Source: Geosiphon pyriformis
Lineage: Eukaryota; Glomeromycota; Glomeromycetes; Archaeosporales; Geosiphonaceae
Direction: 5' to 3'
Assembly: GCA_016748015.1 (NCBI GenBank)
Contig: JAAOMT010000198.1
Span: forward strand, 542,519-600,258
Length of the DNA: 57,740 nt
The notes under the pieces were generated by a model, which worked only from the letters and a program-made list of their open reading frames with translations, was not told where the DNA came from and ran no database searches. The translations under genes and the position numbers were made by a program. Shown in pieces: positions 34,852-45,230 of this stretch (positions are counted from its first letter, which is position 1; each line of letters starts with the position of its first letter).

Positions 34852-34950
34852 AATACATATTTTTATGTAATTTATAATTATTAATAATAATATATAGTAT
34901 TTATTTCTAAATATATTATTTTCATTTTATATTTTTATATTTTATTTTAT

Positions 34951-35088
34951 TATATTATATTATATTATATTATATTATATTATATTGTATTATATTTTAT
35001 TGTATTGTATTGTATTGTATTGTATTGTATTGTATTGTATTGTATTGTATTGTATTGTATTGTATTGTATTGTATTGTATTGTATTGT
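34951..35088. repeat. Pentanucleotide satellite, TATAT grading into TGTAT
   Basis: About seven ATTAT-type units followed by about seventeen TTGTA units. A single A-to-G change separates the two blocks, so one unit type likely arose from the other and was then amplified. Confidence 0.9.
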
Positions 35089-35363
35089 GTTATATTGTTT
35101 TATATAATATTTAAAAATTAAAAAAAAATTTTGTTTAATAAAAATTATAAAAACAAAATAATTTGTTTAAAAAAAAAACATTTACTATAAAAAAATTATC
35201 TTCTTTTATTAATTTTATATAAACAAACTAAATAAAAACTTATTAAGTACAAGTTAGGTAAATACAATAAATCATCTGATTTCATATCTGACAATTTTGA
35301 TCGATATAAATTTCATTCTTTTACCCCTTATTCATAAATTTGAAATTCCGAAATTTTATCATC

Positions 35364-36318
35364 ATGGAAACCACTGAGAAAACTGGATATAATTTATTCA
35401 AAAATACTTTATATTCAGGTAAGCCTTTTATAATTTAAATCCTATTATCCTGATGGAAATTCTTGAGATGAATTGAATATTTAAAAAAATTGGTTGGTTT
35501 TTTTTTTGATAAAAAGTGATAGCTGGTTCAACAGCCGGCTTGACATTGGCCTATTTTCGAAAAGAACCAATCCCAAGGTTCGCCTATCATATGGGAGTTA
35601 ATTGGGGAATTTGTGGATTTTTGTATTTTGGTAATTTCTAATAGAGTTCTAATAAAGGAGAGGGGGTTAGATCAATGATCAGCTTTTTCACTTTAAAAAT
35701 CTTTTTAAAATTCAAGGATCACGAGAAGCTTTTCTATCAATAAAACGTCAATACAACGAAAATATTAATTTTACCAATTCGCAAAACCGAGATCTAGATA
35801 AATTGCTGTGTAGCACTCTAGCAGGTGGAACGAGCGGAGCTATCGTGAATGGGATATTTCGTAAGTCAAGAAGATTTCGATAATCACATTTGAATTATTA
35901 TTATTTATATATTTATATATATATATTCATCAAATATACAACTAATTTAAAAAATTTAAAAAAAATATATTTAGGTGTTCAAAAAAGCATTATACCAAGT
36001 ATTATAGCTTTTAGTCTTATAGGTGGCACCGGTCAATTCATTTATACTCGGTTTCATCGATTAAGACAACGAGTAATCCTTAATTCACCTCCACCCTCCA
36101 ATGACCCTACTACTAAATTCAAATTCAATGAAAATCCGGGAATAATTGAATCCTTTGTGGCATTTGGAAAGATTATAAGAATACCCCCAAAAGAATATCA
36201 AGCAATGTTAGAGGAAAGAAATGCAAAACTAAAGCCTTTAGGAGCACCAAGAAATTATCCAGAAAAGGTGGAAAATGTCAAAGAGGCAAGGAAGGATAAG
36301 GATAAGGATAAAGAGTAA
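35364..36318 (+). CDS. Small multi-pass membrane protein, possibly Tim17/Tim22-like, 4 exons
   Basis: Exons 35364-35418, 35517-35630, 35717-35860 and 35975-36318, with GT-AG introns, join in frame to 657 bp (218 residues). Start ATG at 35364 (METTEKTGYNLFKN). Three to four hydrophobic, Gly-rich segments are visible: VIAGSTAGLTLAYF, MGVNWGICGFLYFGSREAF, STLAGGTSGAIVNGIF and IIPSIIAFSLIGGTGQFIYT. A soluble, charged Lys/Asp/Glu tail ends the protein. The Gly-rich short helices and the R-E-A segment resemble Tim17/22/23-type mitochondrial inner-membrane proteins, but I cannot name the orthologue. It is divergent from CYC8 and convergent with PRE1 (about 295 bp between stops). Gene model confident, function tentative. 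Confidence 0.72.
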
Positions 36319-36613
36319 CATCATAATCAAGAAAAATTAAAATCTCATCGTCGTAGTGTAAAACAAGAAACCCTTTTTCGAATCAAATACCCCATCATCT
36401 AAAATACAAATATTTCTGAAATTTTAAAAATACCAACAAACTCTATTTTTATTTTTATTTTTATTTTATTATTATTATTATTATTATAATTATAATTATT
36501 ATAGAAAAATACCCAAATTAAACTTGTTCAATATGAATTGCCTTTTCTTTTTTTAAATATATCTCTTGATTCTTCTTTAATTGTGTGTGATATCAAGTAT
36601 ATGGGTATATAAG
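36319..36613. other. Short convergent intergenic region
   Basis: Contains the 3' ends of the two convergent genes and a TTTTA/ATT simple repeat (36445-36500). No other feature. Confidence 0.6.
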
Positions 36614-37327
36614 TTAAACAGTAATTTCGCGAATACCATCCTTGTCGGAAACTTTGATTTTAAAATCTGCTAGATTCATAGTAAATCTCGTCTTTAATTC
36701 ATCAATACACTTCTTGATTAGAACTTTAGCCTCGTCGAGTGTTAGTTCCGGGTGATGATAACGGTCCATGATTGATAAGCAATAATACGCTCCATACCCA
36801 TGTGCCCCGAATGGTATTTCTACCGAGGAACCTAAATAATCAATCCAATAGAGTTGTGGTACTTCTGTTTTGACATTATACCCAGCTAAGAGAAGGTTCA
36901 CGGAATAAGGTTTCTAATTTTGAGAATTATTGAATTAAATAAAATAAAAAAGTTCATTGGATTTTATCAATTTTCAGCTAAATCTTAACTTTCAATTGGA
37001 ATAGATGACTAAACAATCCACCTGTTAGGTTAAAAAACTTACCCGACTTCTCAAGCTATTTGCCAACTCACGTCGAGTAAATTTGGACGCGGCTTCTGGA
37101 GTCAACTCGATCCCATTCTTGATTTCATAAAATCGTACATTTCGTTGAACATATTCCGCGAAATGAACGGTATCTCCAGGTTCTCCAGCATAAAGCATAA
37201 TGATATGTTTGTTCAAATTTCGCGATTTATCTTCCGTTTTCTTCATCACTGTAATGGAACGCGCGGCAGAAGTGTCAGTCGCGGTTAACACAAAGTCTTT
37301 ACCAACTATACCCAATAGACAATCCAT
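36614..37327 (-). CDS. PRE1: 20S proteasome subunit beta type-2 (yeast beta4, Pre1)
   Basis: Non-catalytic beta ring subunit of the 20S proteasome. Exons 37043-37327 and 36614-36913 are joined over a 129-bp GT-AG intron (donor GTAAGT), giving 194 residues, close to yeast Pre1 (198). The start is MDCLLGIVGKDFVLTA, with no propeptide or N-terminal catalytic Thr, as expected for this subunit. Family phrases: DKSRNLNKHIIMLYAGEPGD, AEYVQRN, FTRRELANSLRSR, NLLLAGYN, YWIDYLGS, PFGAHGYGAYYCLSIMDRYHHP. ATG 37327 is chosen over the longer upstream frame because it matches the family start. Two intact exons, no stop; host gene at the right edge of the gene island. Confidence 0.95.
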
Positions 37328-38040
37328 TATGAAAAAGTAGGTTTTGAACACTTTTTTAATTTATAAGAAATTACAATGTCGCTAGTAACAAAAGTGATGG
37401 CGAAAAAAAGTGCATATCATGTGACTTCCGACACTACCCGTACCTTTATGGTTTTTTTACTAATGTTAAAAACATTAACACACATTCTTATTAAAGATGA
37501 AATTGTAAATGTAACAAATAAGCATTACATAAATTACAATTAATTAATTCTTAATAAAATCAAAATATTAGTTCTTGTTTTTAATTTAAAAACTTTGTAA
37601 CATAATGTAAATTTTTATAAAATATCAATTTTTTATAATATTTAACATTATATATATAATTTAAACTAAATTTTAAATTACCAAACAATATTTAATTGAT
37701 TTTTTTTATAATATTTACCATTATATATAATTTAATTTATACAAATTATATATATATAATTAAATCTTATAATTAAATAATATAATATTTTAATTATATA
37801 TTATTAAAAAATTTGTTAAAATATAAATAATTTAAATAAAATTTATATTTATTTTTTAAAATTAATAATATTAAAAACAATTTTTATTTTTATAATTATA
37901 ATTAAAACAAAAAATACACTATAATATTAAAAAAAACTTCTTTTTTTCCTTCATCCAAAATTCCCCAAAGAGCAATTTTTCAAATAAAAAGTTTTTGTTT
38001 TTTATCTTATTTGTTTTATTATCTTCAATATTTCTCAAGC
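37328..38040. other. AT-rich intergenic between PRE1 and LINE L3
   Basis: PRE1 promoter side, followed by nearly pure A/T from 37500 to 37960. No gene recognised. Confidence 0.6.
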
Positions 38041-38052
38041 TAATAATTCTTT

Positions 38053-39930
38053 GTGGTGGATCTGAAAGCTGCTTTGAGTAATAGTATGTCTAAGAAAAAG
38101 GCTCCAAAAAATGCCTTTTATAATCCTGTTGGTAGTACTTTCTCTCAAAAGAAGAAGATTTCTGTTGGCAATATTAAATACTTCAGTAATAAAAAAAAAA
38201 TTTCTCTGACCAAATCTGGTATCAATAATAGTATGTATTTGGATATAAATAGTAAACTTAGTAACAATAAACTTAGTAGTACTATGATGGGTTCAAGTAG
38301 TGGTTTTTTTTTTAGTTTAGCTGTAACAACTTCCAAAGCTAAGAGAATTAATAATGATTTGATTAGTGGTTCTCCTATTGGTACTATTGATTTTAAAATG
38401 AATAAGAATATAGTTAATCTCCTCTCTTCTCTTAATATCTCTCTTGACAAAAGGTAAATTGATTCTAAAGTAGTGAAAACTCAAATTAAAGTGCTCATCA
38501 GAAGATCTTTTGCTTTAAATATTAATTTTTTAGCTGTGAAAAAGAAATCAATAACAGTAAAAACTCAGTTTATTAGAAAAAATTTTTCAGTTGTCAATGG
38601 TTTTGGGAGAACCACCACCTTCTCAAAATTTAAAAAAATCATCAGATCTATCTTTACTTTAAAGATCAGCATGAAGAAGATCACTTTATTGGCCAAAAAA
38701 AATGGGATTATTGCAAATATTAATGTCAAAAAACAAAAAATGCATTCAGATTGGACTGTGGTCATCAAAAAAATTTTCATGAATATGCCTAAGGAAATGA
38801 TCATTATTGCAGTATCTAAATTTGGTAAAATTAAGTCAATCAAAATTCAATTGATTGGAATATGACAGAAGACTATAATGGAATTTGCCAAATTGGGTCA
38901 GATTGAACAATTGGCTGCTAAATAGTCTTTCTTAATTGGAAAAAATTCAGTGTGTATGACCATGGCTGTGGAAAATCATGATACCTGGACATCAAAAGAT
39001 TAGTTCAGGGCTTTGTTGTTTACTTTGCTTATAAGAATAACTGCTCATAATTTGAACACTCTTTTAGAAGAGATTGGTGAAAAAACTTGTATCATTAATT
39101 GATCATTAGATACTGGCAATAGAATCCGCTGTATTATAGTGGACTTTGAATTAAAAAATAATATAAAGTCTGCATATTGCACTAAGCTAATCTTAGGTGG
39201 TGTTAAATTCTTTTGAACAAGATTAGGTTTAGTTTGGTGTAAAAAGTGTGTAAAGTTTGGTCATTCTGTTTTAGAGTGTGATACAACAAATGTGTCTATT
39301 TCTACAGTCCCAAAATTATTTAAGAGATCTAATTCTGAGGTAAATTGCCTTCAATTGGCCAAGCTGTACACTAAAAAAAGTGTTTTTATTGCTTGTTCTG
39401 TGGTCTTTGGTGGTAAATCTTGGGCCCAAGTAGTCTTACTTGCTGCATTTTCTAGAGATAATTCCTATTTGGTTTCTGGTTCTGGTTCTCATTTTTTTAG
39501 TTCTTTAAGTGTTAAGGAGCATTCATTGGTTGTGCAAGATAACTTTTCTGTTGTTAATCATCTGGTTTTCTTGGAGTGCTTATTAGAACTTTTGGCTAAT
39601 CAAGTGTCAAGTATAGTGCATAGATTGAATGATATGAAGCTGGTACTCTTGGCACTAGTATTCAATTTCATAGTCCCAATTATTTTTGTCTCAATATCAT
39701 CAGTGCCAAATTTGGATATAATTATGAATAATACATTGTTGACACCCATTCCTCTTCTTTTAGTTGTTAATAATATCATTTTTAATCTTGATTTAAGTAG
39801 TTTAAAAGTCTTTACCACCAAGATGGATGGTTTGGGATTAAAAATGGTGGCTTTGGAGGTGTCAGTTAACTTGGTTTTGGAGAAGTTAGATCAGTTGTGC
39901 TCTGGTGTAAGTTTTTCAGTTTTTCTTTGA
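38053..39930 (+). pseudogene. LINE L3 ORF1, RRM-like and zinc-knuckle protein
   Basis: About 625 codons in one frame with several stops (38455, 38863 and others up to about 39215). Features: basic N-terminal region (MSKKKAPKNAFYNPVG), RRM-like unit around FMNMPKEMIIIAVSKFGKIK, and a zinc knuckle C-x2-C-x4-H-x4-C near 39248-39290 (CKKCVKFGHSVLEC). Then come the KSWAQVV motif and a coiled-coil-like tail (LECLLELLANQVSSIVHRLN; MVALEVSVNLVLEKLDQL). The layout matches the L1 ORF1 and identifies it as the RNA-binding partner of ORF2. The frame is undamaged by indels. Confidence 0.8.
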
Positions 39931-39950
39931 TCTTAATAATAGATTTAATT

Positions 39951-40088
39951 TGGAAGTTTGCTATATACAATATTAGAAACATCAATGTTTCTGCAAAACA
40001 AAGAGACATTGTTTGTTGACATAAAGATTCAGATAACTTGGTTTCTATTGTTACTGAAACAAAATTGAGGTTAAATATTAGACTGTGG
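39951..40088 (+). pseudogene. LINE L3 ORF2, N-terminal endonuclease start
   Basis: WKFAIYNIRNINVSAKQRD and IVTETKLRLN correspond to the first strands of an APE-type endonuclease, including the metal-binding Glu in TETK. The frame is interrupted after RLW by the LTR of gypsy B. One TGA replaces a codon after DIVC. A start codon is not evident upstream. Confidence 0.8.
40085..40088. repeat. Target duplication of gypsy B, left copy
   Basis: GTGG here versus GCGG at 49575-49578. Four bases is the only spacing that restores the LINE frame. Confidence 0.65.
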
Positions 40089-40491
40089 TGTTACCAGAGG
40101 TTTTTGGTCTCTTTTCTTAAATGTTGTTGATGCCTGTTTGTTGTGAATTCACGTTTTCTGGATGTGGTTGAACCTCCAATAACTGAATTTATCTTCAAAT
40201 TATCTTCTATAATTTGAACTGCTGGGCTTATAAGTGGAATGGCCAATTTCTTGCCAGTTACTTTATGTAGTTACATTGTAGTAAATGTCAACTCTTTCCC
40301 AGGAATTGCTCATCTAGAAGCTCACTAAAATGTATAGTTACTTTGCTGTGAAAGTCAACTCTTCTACAGGAATCTTGTCTGTAGACTACCCTAATGATTG
40401 TAATAAGAAAAGAAAAGAAAAATAAAAGAAATGTAAAAGAAATAGAATTTTGTTAAGAGAAACGTTTTCTATCCAGGCCTGGAGTTACTAA
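40089..40491 (-). repeat. 3' LTR of gypsy B, visible part
   Basis: Collinear with 48604-49006. The remainder falls into the assembly gap. Confidence 0.92.
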
Positions 40492-41045
40492 NNNNNNNNN
40501 NNNNNNNNNNNNNNNNNNNNNNNNNNNNNNNNNNNNNNNNNNNNNNNNNNNNNNNNNNNNNNNNNNNNNNNNNNNNNNNNNNNNNNNNNNNNNNNNNNNN
40601 NNNNNNNNNNNNNNNNNNNNNNNNNNNNNNNNNNNNNNNNNNNNNNNNNNNNNNNNNNNNNNNNNNNNNNNNNNNNNNNNNNNNNNNNNNNNNNNNNNNN
40701 NNNNNNNNNNNNNNNNNNNNNNNNNNNNNNNNNNNNNNNNNNNNNNNNNNNNNNNNNNNNNNNNNNNNNNNNNNNNNNNNNNNNNNNNNNNNNNNNNNNN
40801 NNNNNNNNNNNNNNNNNNNNNNNNNNNNNNNNNNNNNNNNNNNNNNNNNNNNNNNNNNNNNNNNNNNNNNNNNNNNNNNNNNNNNNNNNNNNNNNNNNNN
40901 NNNNNNNNNNNNNNNNNNNNNNNNNNNNNNNNNNNNNNNNNNNNNNNNNNNNNNNNNNNNNNNNNNNNNNNNNNNNNNNNNNNNNNNNNNNNNNNNNNNN
41001 NNNNNNNNNNNNNNNNNNNNNNNNNNNNNNNNNNNNNNNNNNNNN
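40492..41045. other. Assembly gap (N run, 554 bp)
   Basis: Unknown bases covering the inner part of the 3' LTR, the candidate polypurine tract and the end of the third ORF. If both LTRs are 971 bp, the real gap must be longer than its nominal length. Confidence 0.98.
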
Positions 41046-41550
41046 TATTAAACAAGTCATAGAGTCTAAGAGCTGCTCTAAGTCTGTAGCGAGTGTTTGT
41101 TGGTCCAGCTGCTGTTTTGAATTCATTGTGGATTTGTTTTTATATAACTTCAGGAGTGAGATTTGTTGCTTCAAGTTCTAGTTTTCGTTCATAAAGTGTT
41201 TTTCCAATTTGAAAGTATTTATAGATAGGGGTGTGTTCATTGTTCTGTTCATTAAGAAGTAGTAGAAGTTTTTGTTGCATTGTAGCATTTGGTGGAATGT
41301 CAATAGGGGCAATTAAAAGATTTTCTTCTAGTGCCTGCTTCAAAAATCTTGGTAATCTATTCTCAGAATGACTTCTTGTTTTTCTTCTATAGGAGTGATA
41401 GTTCTGTAAATGATTTGCTACTGGGGCTGTGGTTTCTTTCTGAATGTAATTAATTTGACTTCCATTAATCGTTATAGATAAGTTAGGGAGTGTTTTCAAG
41501 GCTAACATTAATTTTTGGGATATTTGTTGAATATTTCGGGAAATAATCAT
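41046..41550 (-). CDS. gypsy B third ORF downstream of integrase, unknown function, partial
   Basis: ATG at 41550 (MIISRNIQQISQKLML), open for 136 codons to a TAA at 41140. The same frame then continues to the gap, so the stop may be a single damaged codon. It aligns in order with the gypsy A third ORF: LPNLSITINGSQI versus YPNATLTIGKQTT, a Lys/Arg/Ser-rich patch, LPRFLKQAL versus MDKYLLKSI, YFQIGKTLYERKLELEATNL versus HLGKIIEDMKLMKKTTSE, then an Arg-rich helix ending LYDLFN versus FGLLD. No membrane segment is seen. The C-terminus is hidden in the gap. Function unknown; the shared position and pattern support homology. Confidence 0.6.
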
Positions 41551-41692
41551 GATAAAATTGACTAATTATGAAAAGAGAGAATAAAAAAAATGATTTTTGG
41601 ATATGGGGTTTTTATTTGTTTTTGGGTTTGGGTGTTTTGTAATTATTTACTATTTTTGTCTTTGTGTTTTTATTAAAGAATTATTGTAAAAT

Positions 41693-43078
41693 TTAAGTGT
41701 TCAAGTTTGGTTGTTGTTCTATTATAATTATTGGTTCTAAATTTCGAGAAATATCTTCAGGATTAATTAAAAGAGAATGTGTACCAATTTGTGGAATTAA
41801 TGGTTCAGAATTGTTTCTGGAATGATAGTGTTTTAATCTGTCTCCATGTGCAACTTTTGCTAATATTTTGTCATCAAGTCTTAACTTATATGATCCATTG
41901 CCTAGAATTTCGTAAATATAAAATGGTCCATCCCATTTGTTTTCAAATTTCCCACTCCATTGTTTTTCAGCCTTAGTTCTGTGTAAGAGAACTTTATTTT
42001 CAACTTTAAATTCATTAGTAATAGGTGGTAATTTGTTGTCATGTCTTTCTTTTTGTTGAGCTTGGGAATGTTTAATATGAGTTGCTGTTATTCTTTTTTT
42101 TTCTTCCAGTGTACTAAAAAGAGTGTAGGCTCTTTTTTGGAGTGTTTCTTGAAAGTTTTCTTTATTGATTGGTTGTACTGGGTATGTTTCCACTGTGAAA
42201 TTAATTGGTAATGTTGCTGTCCTTCTATAAGTAAGATCAAATAGTGTATGTTTTATAATATCTTGTTTTAGTGTTCTGTATGCTAGTAACACTGATGGAA
42301 TAAAGATATCCCATTCCTGCTCAAAGTCTGTTGAGACTTTGGCTAGAGATTCACACAATGTTCTGTTGAAATGTTCTACAAGTCCATTTGTTTGAGAGTG
42401 ATAAGATGATAATAGAGGTTTTTTGATATTGAACTATTTACAAATTTCTTGTATCAAGTTGTTCACAAAATGTGTTCCTTGATCAGATAAGAGTTCAATT
42501 GGGCATTCATATCTACAGATAATGTCTTCATAGATGAAATTTGCTACTGATTTTGCATCTGCTCTTTGGATGACTCTAGCTTTAGACCATTTGGTAAGAT
42601 AATCCACTACAACTGCAATATAACAATTTCCTTGGGTTGTGATAGGTAATGGTCCAACTAAATCAATTCCAACTTTGTCAAAAAGTTGTCCAACTTTGAT
42701 TAGATTTAAAGGTTCTGTGGGGCAAGTTCCTTCTCTTTTTTAACAATTATCACAAGATTCTACATATTGTCGAATGTCTTTTTGCATGTGAGGCCAAAAA
42801 TAATGTTCAAGAATTCTTTGAATTGTTCACTCTTTTCCCAAGTGTGCTGAAAACGGATCTGTGTCCATGTTGTATAAAATTGTTTCTTTTTCATTCTCTT
42901 GTACTAATCTGAGTAGCTGGTTTGGTTTTCTGTGATTTTTATAATAAATTTTGTTCTGGTGTATGAAATATTGTTTTGATTGGTGTTGTAAGCAGTGTTT
43001 TTTACTTGGAGACCAGTTTTCTGGCATGGTAAGAGTCTCCAAATAATTTTTAAGATTGCTGTAGTTTCTGGGATCCAT
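41693..43078 (-). pseudogene. gypsy B integrase
   Basis: HHCC domain (near 42720-42860), then core Asp in VGIDLVGPL (about 42665), second Asp in LSDQGTHFVN (about 42480) and Glu in HSQTNGLVEHFNRT (about 42360-42400). These are followed by VLLAYRTLKQDI and a GPY/F-like tail (WDGPFYIYEILGNGSYKL, about 41890-41940). A TAA replaces one Cys-neighbour codon of the zinc domain and a TAG lies near 42434. The C-terminal 221 codons are fully open. It would insert the element cDNA. Confidence 0.9.
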
Positions 43079-43241
43079 TCTTGTTTGGTTATTTTTGTTG
43101 GTAAGTTGGTAAGTTGTAGTGGAATTGTTGTTGGTATTAATCTTGTCTCATTTTTGAGAGGCTATCAACATTGGTATGTAGTTTTTCTGATTTGTGGTGT
43201 ACAATATATTTGTAGTCTGCTAGGAAGTCATTCCATCGAAA

Positions 43242-44510
43242 CTATTTGGCACTTTGTTCAGTTTTCTTTTTATTGAGCCATTTGAGACCAATGTTGTCTG
43301 TTATTATGTCAAATTTTTTTCCATTCTTCAGATATTGTTGAAAATGTTTAAGAGCCCAAATAACTGCAGCAGCTTCTAATTCAGTTGAGCCATATTTGAG
43401 TTTTGTTGGCTTGAGTGTTTTGCTGGCATAGGCAATAACTTGTTCTTGGCCATTTTCATCCAATTGTGATAAGATGGCACCAAATGCTATGTGTGAGGCA
43501 TCAGTGGCTAATTGGAATCATTTGTTGAAGTCTGGGTAAGCAAGAACTGGGGCTGTTGTCAATTTTGTTTTGAGAATTTCAAAAGCTTTTTGTTGTTCTT
43601 CAGTCCATTTGTATGGTACATTTTTGTTGATAAGATAATTGAGTGGTTTGGCAATTTCTGAGAATCTTTTTATGAATTTTTGATAATAAGAAGCTAATTC
43701 CACAAATCCTCTTAGTTCTGTAGTATTTCTGGAGGTTTGAAAGTTTTTGACAGCACTGATTGTTCCTGGATTTGGTTTGATTCCATTTTTACTAACTATG
43801 TATCCAAGAAAGATCAAGCTTGTTTTTCCAAAGTGATATTTCTCAATATTTAACTTTAATCCTGCTTTCCATAATTGTTGAAAAACTTCTCACAGGTAAA
43901 TAAAATAGGCTTCAAAGCTTGGTGAATATACATTAGTATCATTAAAATAAACAACTACTGATTGCCATAAAAGTCCTTCATAGACAACATCCATGAGTCA
44001 CTGAAATGTTGCTGGTACATTGCAGAGTCCAAAAGACATAACATTAAACTCATAATTTCCTCCTTGAGTGGTGAATACTGTTTTGGGTCTATCTTTTGGG
44101 TCCATTTCGACTTGCTAATATTCACTTTCCAGGTCTAAAGTTGAAAAGAACTTGGCTTTTCCTAGAGCATCTAGCATGTCATCAATTCTTGGAAGAGAGT
44201 AGGCATCTCCAATTGTAACACTATTCAGTTGTCTATAATCAACACAGAATCTGATTTTTCCATTTTTCTTTTTAACTAAAACTACTGATAAGGCCCAAGG
44301 ACTTCTTGATGGTTGAATCAATCCGTTATTGAGCATTCTTTGAACCTCTTCTTTGATGAATTGGTGGCTGGCAGGTGGCACTCGATAAGCTTGTTGACAT
44401 TTTAGTAGAGCATTTCCTGTATGGATCTGATGTTGAACAATGTCTGTTTTTCCCAAGTCATTGTTGTCTTTTGCAAATATATCTGCAAATTCAGCTATCA
44501 ATTGTTTCAA
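43242..44510 (-). pseudogene. gypsy B reverse transcriptase and RNase H
   Basis: RT segments: KKKNGKIRFCVDYRQLNSVT, YSLPRIDDMLDALG, FFSTLDLESEY, MSFGLCNVPATFQ. The catalytic motif reads YFND near 43945-43960 where Y-x-D-D is expected, so one metal-binding Asp appears replaced by Asn. The connection (ELRGFVELASYYQKFIKRF) and RNase H (VIAYASKTLKP, ELEAAAVIWALKHF, ITDNIGLKWL) follow. Stops near 44115, 43980-44000, 43890 and 43518 break it. Several of these and D-to-N fit G-to-A or C-to-T changes. Confidence 0.9.
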
Positions 44511-44735
44511 TTGTTTTTGTTGTTGAGATTCTAAGGGACCTATATTGATTCGAGAGAGTTTTTCTTTTAATAAGTGATAGTTTTCAGTAATAGGAATGAT
44601 ATTTGGATTTGGGAGTAAAATGTGCTTTACAATTTCAATGAAATTAGAGACAATTTGAGGGTTTTCATCTTGAAAGATATTGCTGTGTATGATTCCAATT
44701 TTGTGATGTTCTCCAAAAGGTGAAATGGTAATTGG

Positions 44736-45230
44736 CTAAAGAAGTTGAAGAATCTGGTAAGATTCATTTTGTGTATTAAAAACTATGTTTACTGGGACTG
44801 TAAATCGTCCAGTTGAACCAAAACCTTGAGTTCCTCTTTCACTTTTTCCCAATTGTTCTCTGTTGTTTACTGATTGTAAACCCGAAATGTTGATTAAGGG
44901 TAAGTAAATTGCTTGAGCAATTTTTTCAGCATGTTCAATTTTGAATGGTTTGTCTGTCTTATTCTGTAATATAATGGTAATGTCTCCAGTGTATTCTGCA
45001 TCTATAACTCCTCCTCTAATATTGATTTTTTTGCTTGCCAATGATGATCTGGAGACAATTTGAACCATTGCTCCTGGTAGAATTTCAAGAGCAATTTTGA
45101 GATTGATTTTTGTCAAAGACTTTGGTTGGAGAATCAAAGTATCTTTTCCTAGATATCTTAGGTCATATCCAGCATCAATTTCGTGTGCTTTTTCTGGTCT
45201 GATTTCTTGGCCATGGTTGTTAAAATATTT
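44736..45230 (-). CDS. dUTPase domain within gypsy B pol, between PR and RT
   Basis: Trimeric-type dUTPase (dUTP to dUMP and pyrophosphate). All five conserved motifs are present in order: DAGYDL (about 45160-45177), SRSSLASK with PGAMVQI before it (about 45030-45080), GVIDAEYTGDI with catalytic Asp and uracil-facing Tyr (about 44979-45011), EKIAQAI (about 44910-44930) and the C-terminal P-loop-like RGTQGFGSTG (44808-44837). It is open from about 45370 to 44737 and in the same frame as the RT downstream, so it is a pol domain and not a separate host gene. A TAG at 44736 separates it from RT in this copy. The likely role is to keep uracil out of element cDNA. Gypsy A lacks it. Confidence 0.9.
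   Translation of the reverse strand, partial: KYFNNHGQEIRPEKAHEIDAGYDLRYLGKDTLILQPKSLTKINLKIALEILPGAMVQIVSRSSLASKKINIRGGVIDAEYTGDITIILQNKTDKPFKIEHAEKIAQAIYLPLINISGLQSVNNREQLGKSERGTQGFGSTGRFTVPVNIVFNTQNESYQILQLL

Larger units (their letters stand above)
32460..35363. other. Intergenic region between divergent CYC8 and the membrane-protein gene
   Basis: Holds the promoters of both genes and several simple repeats (listed separately). From about 34200 to 35200 it is very AT-rich. The open frames here are low-complexity artefacts. No conserved motif assigned. Confidence 0.6.
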
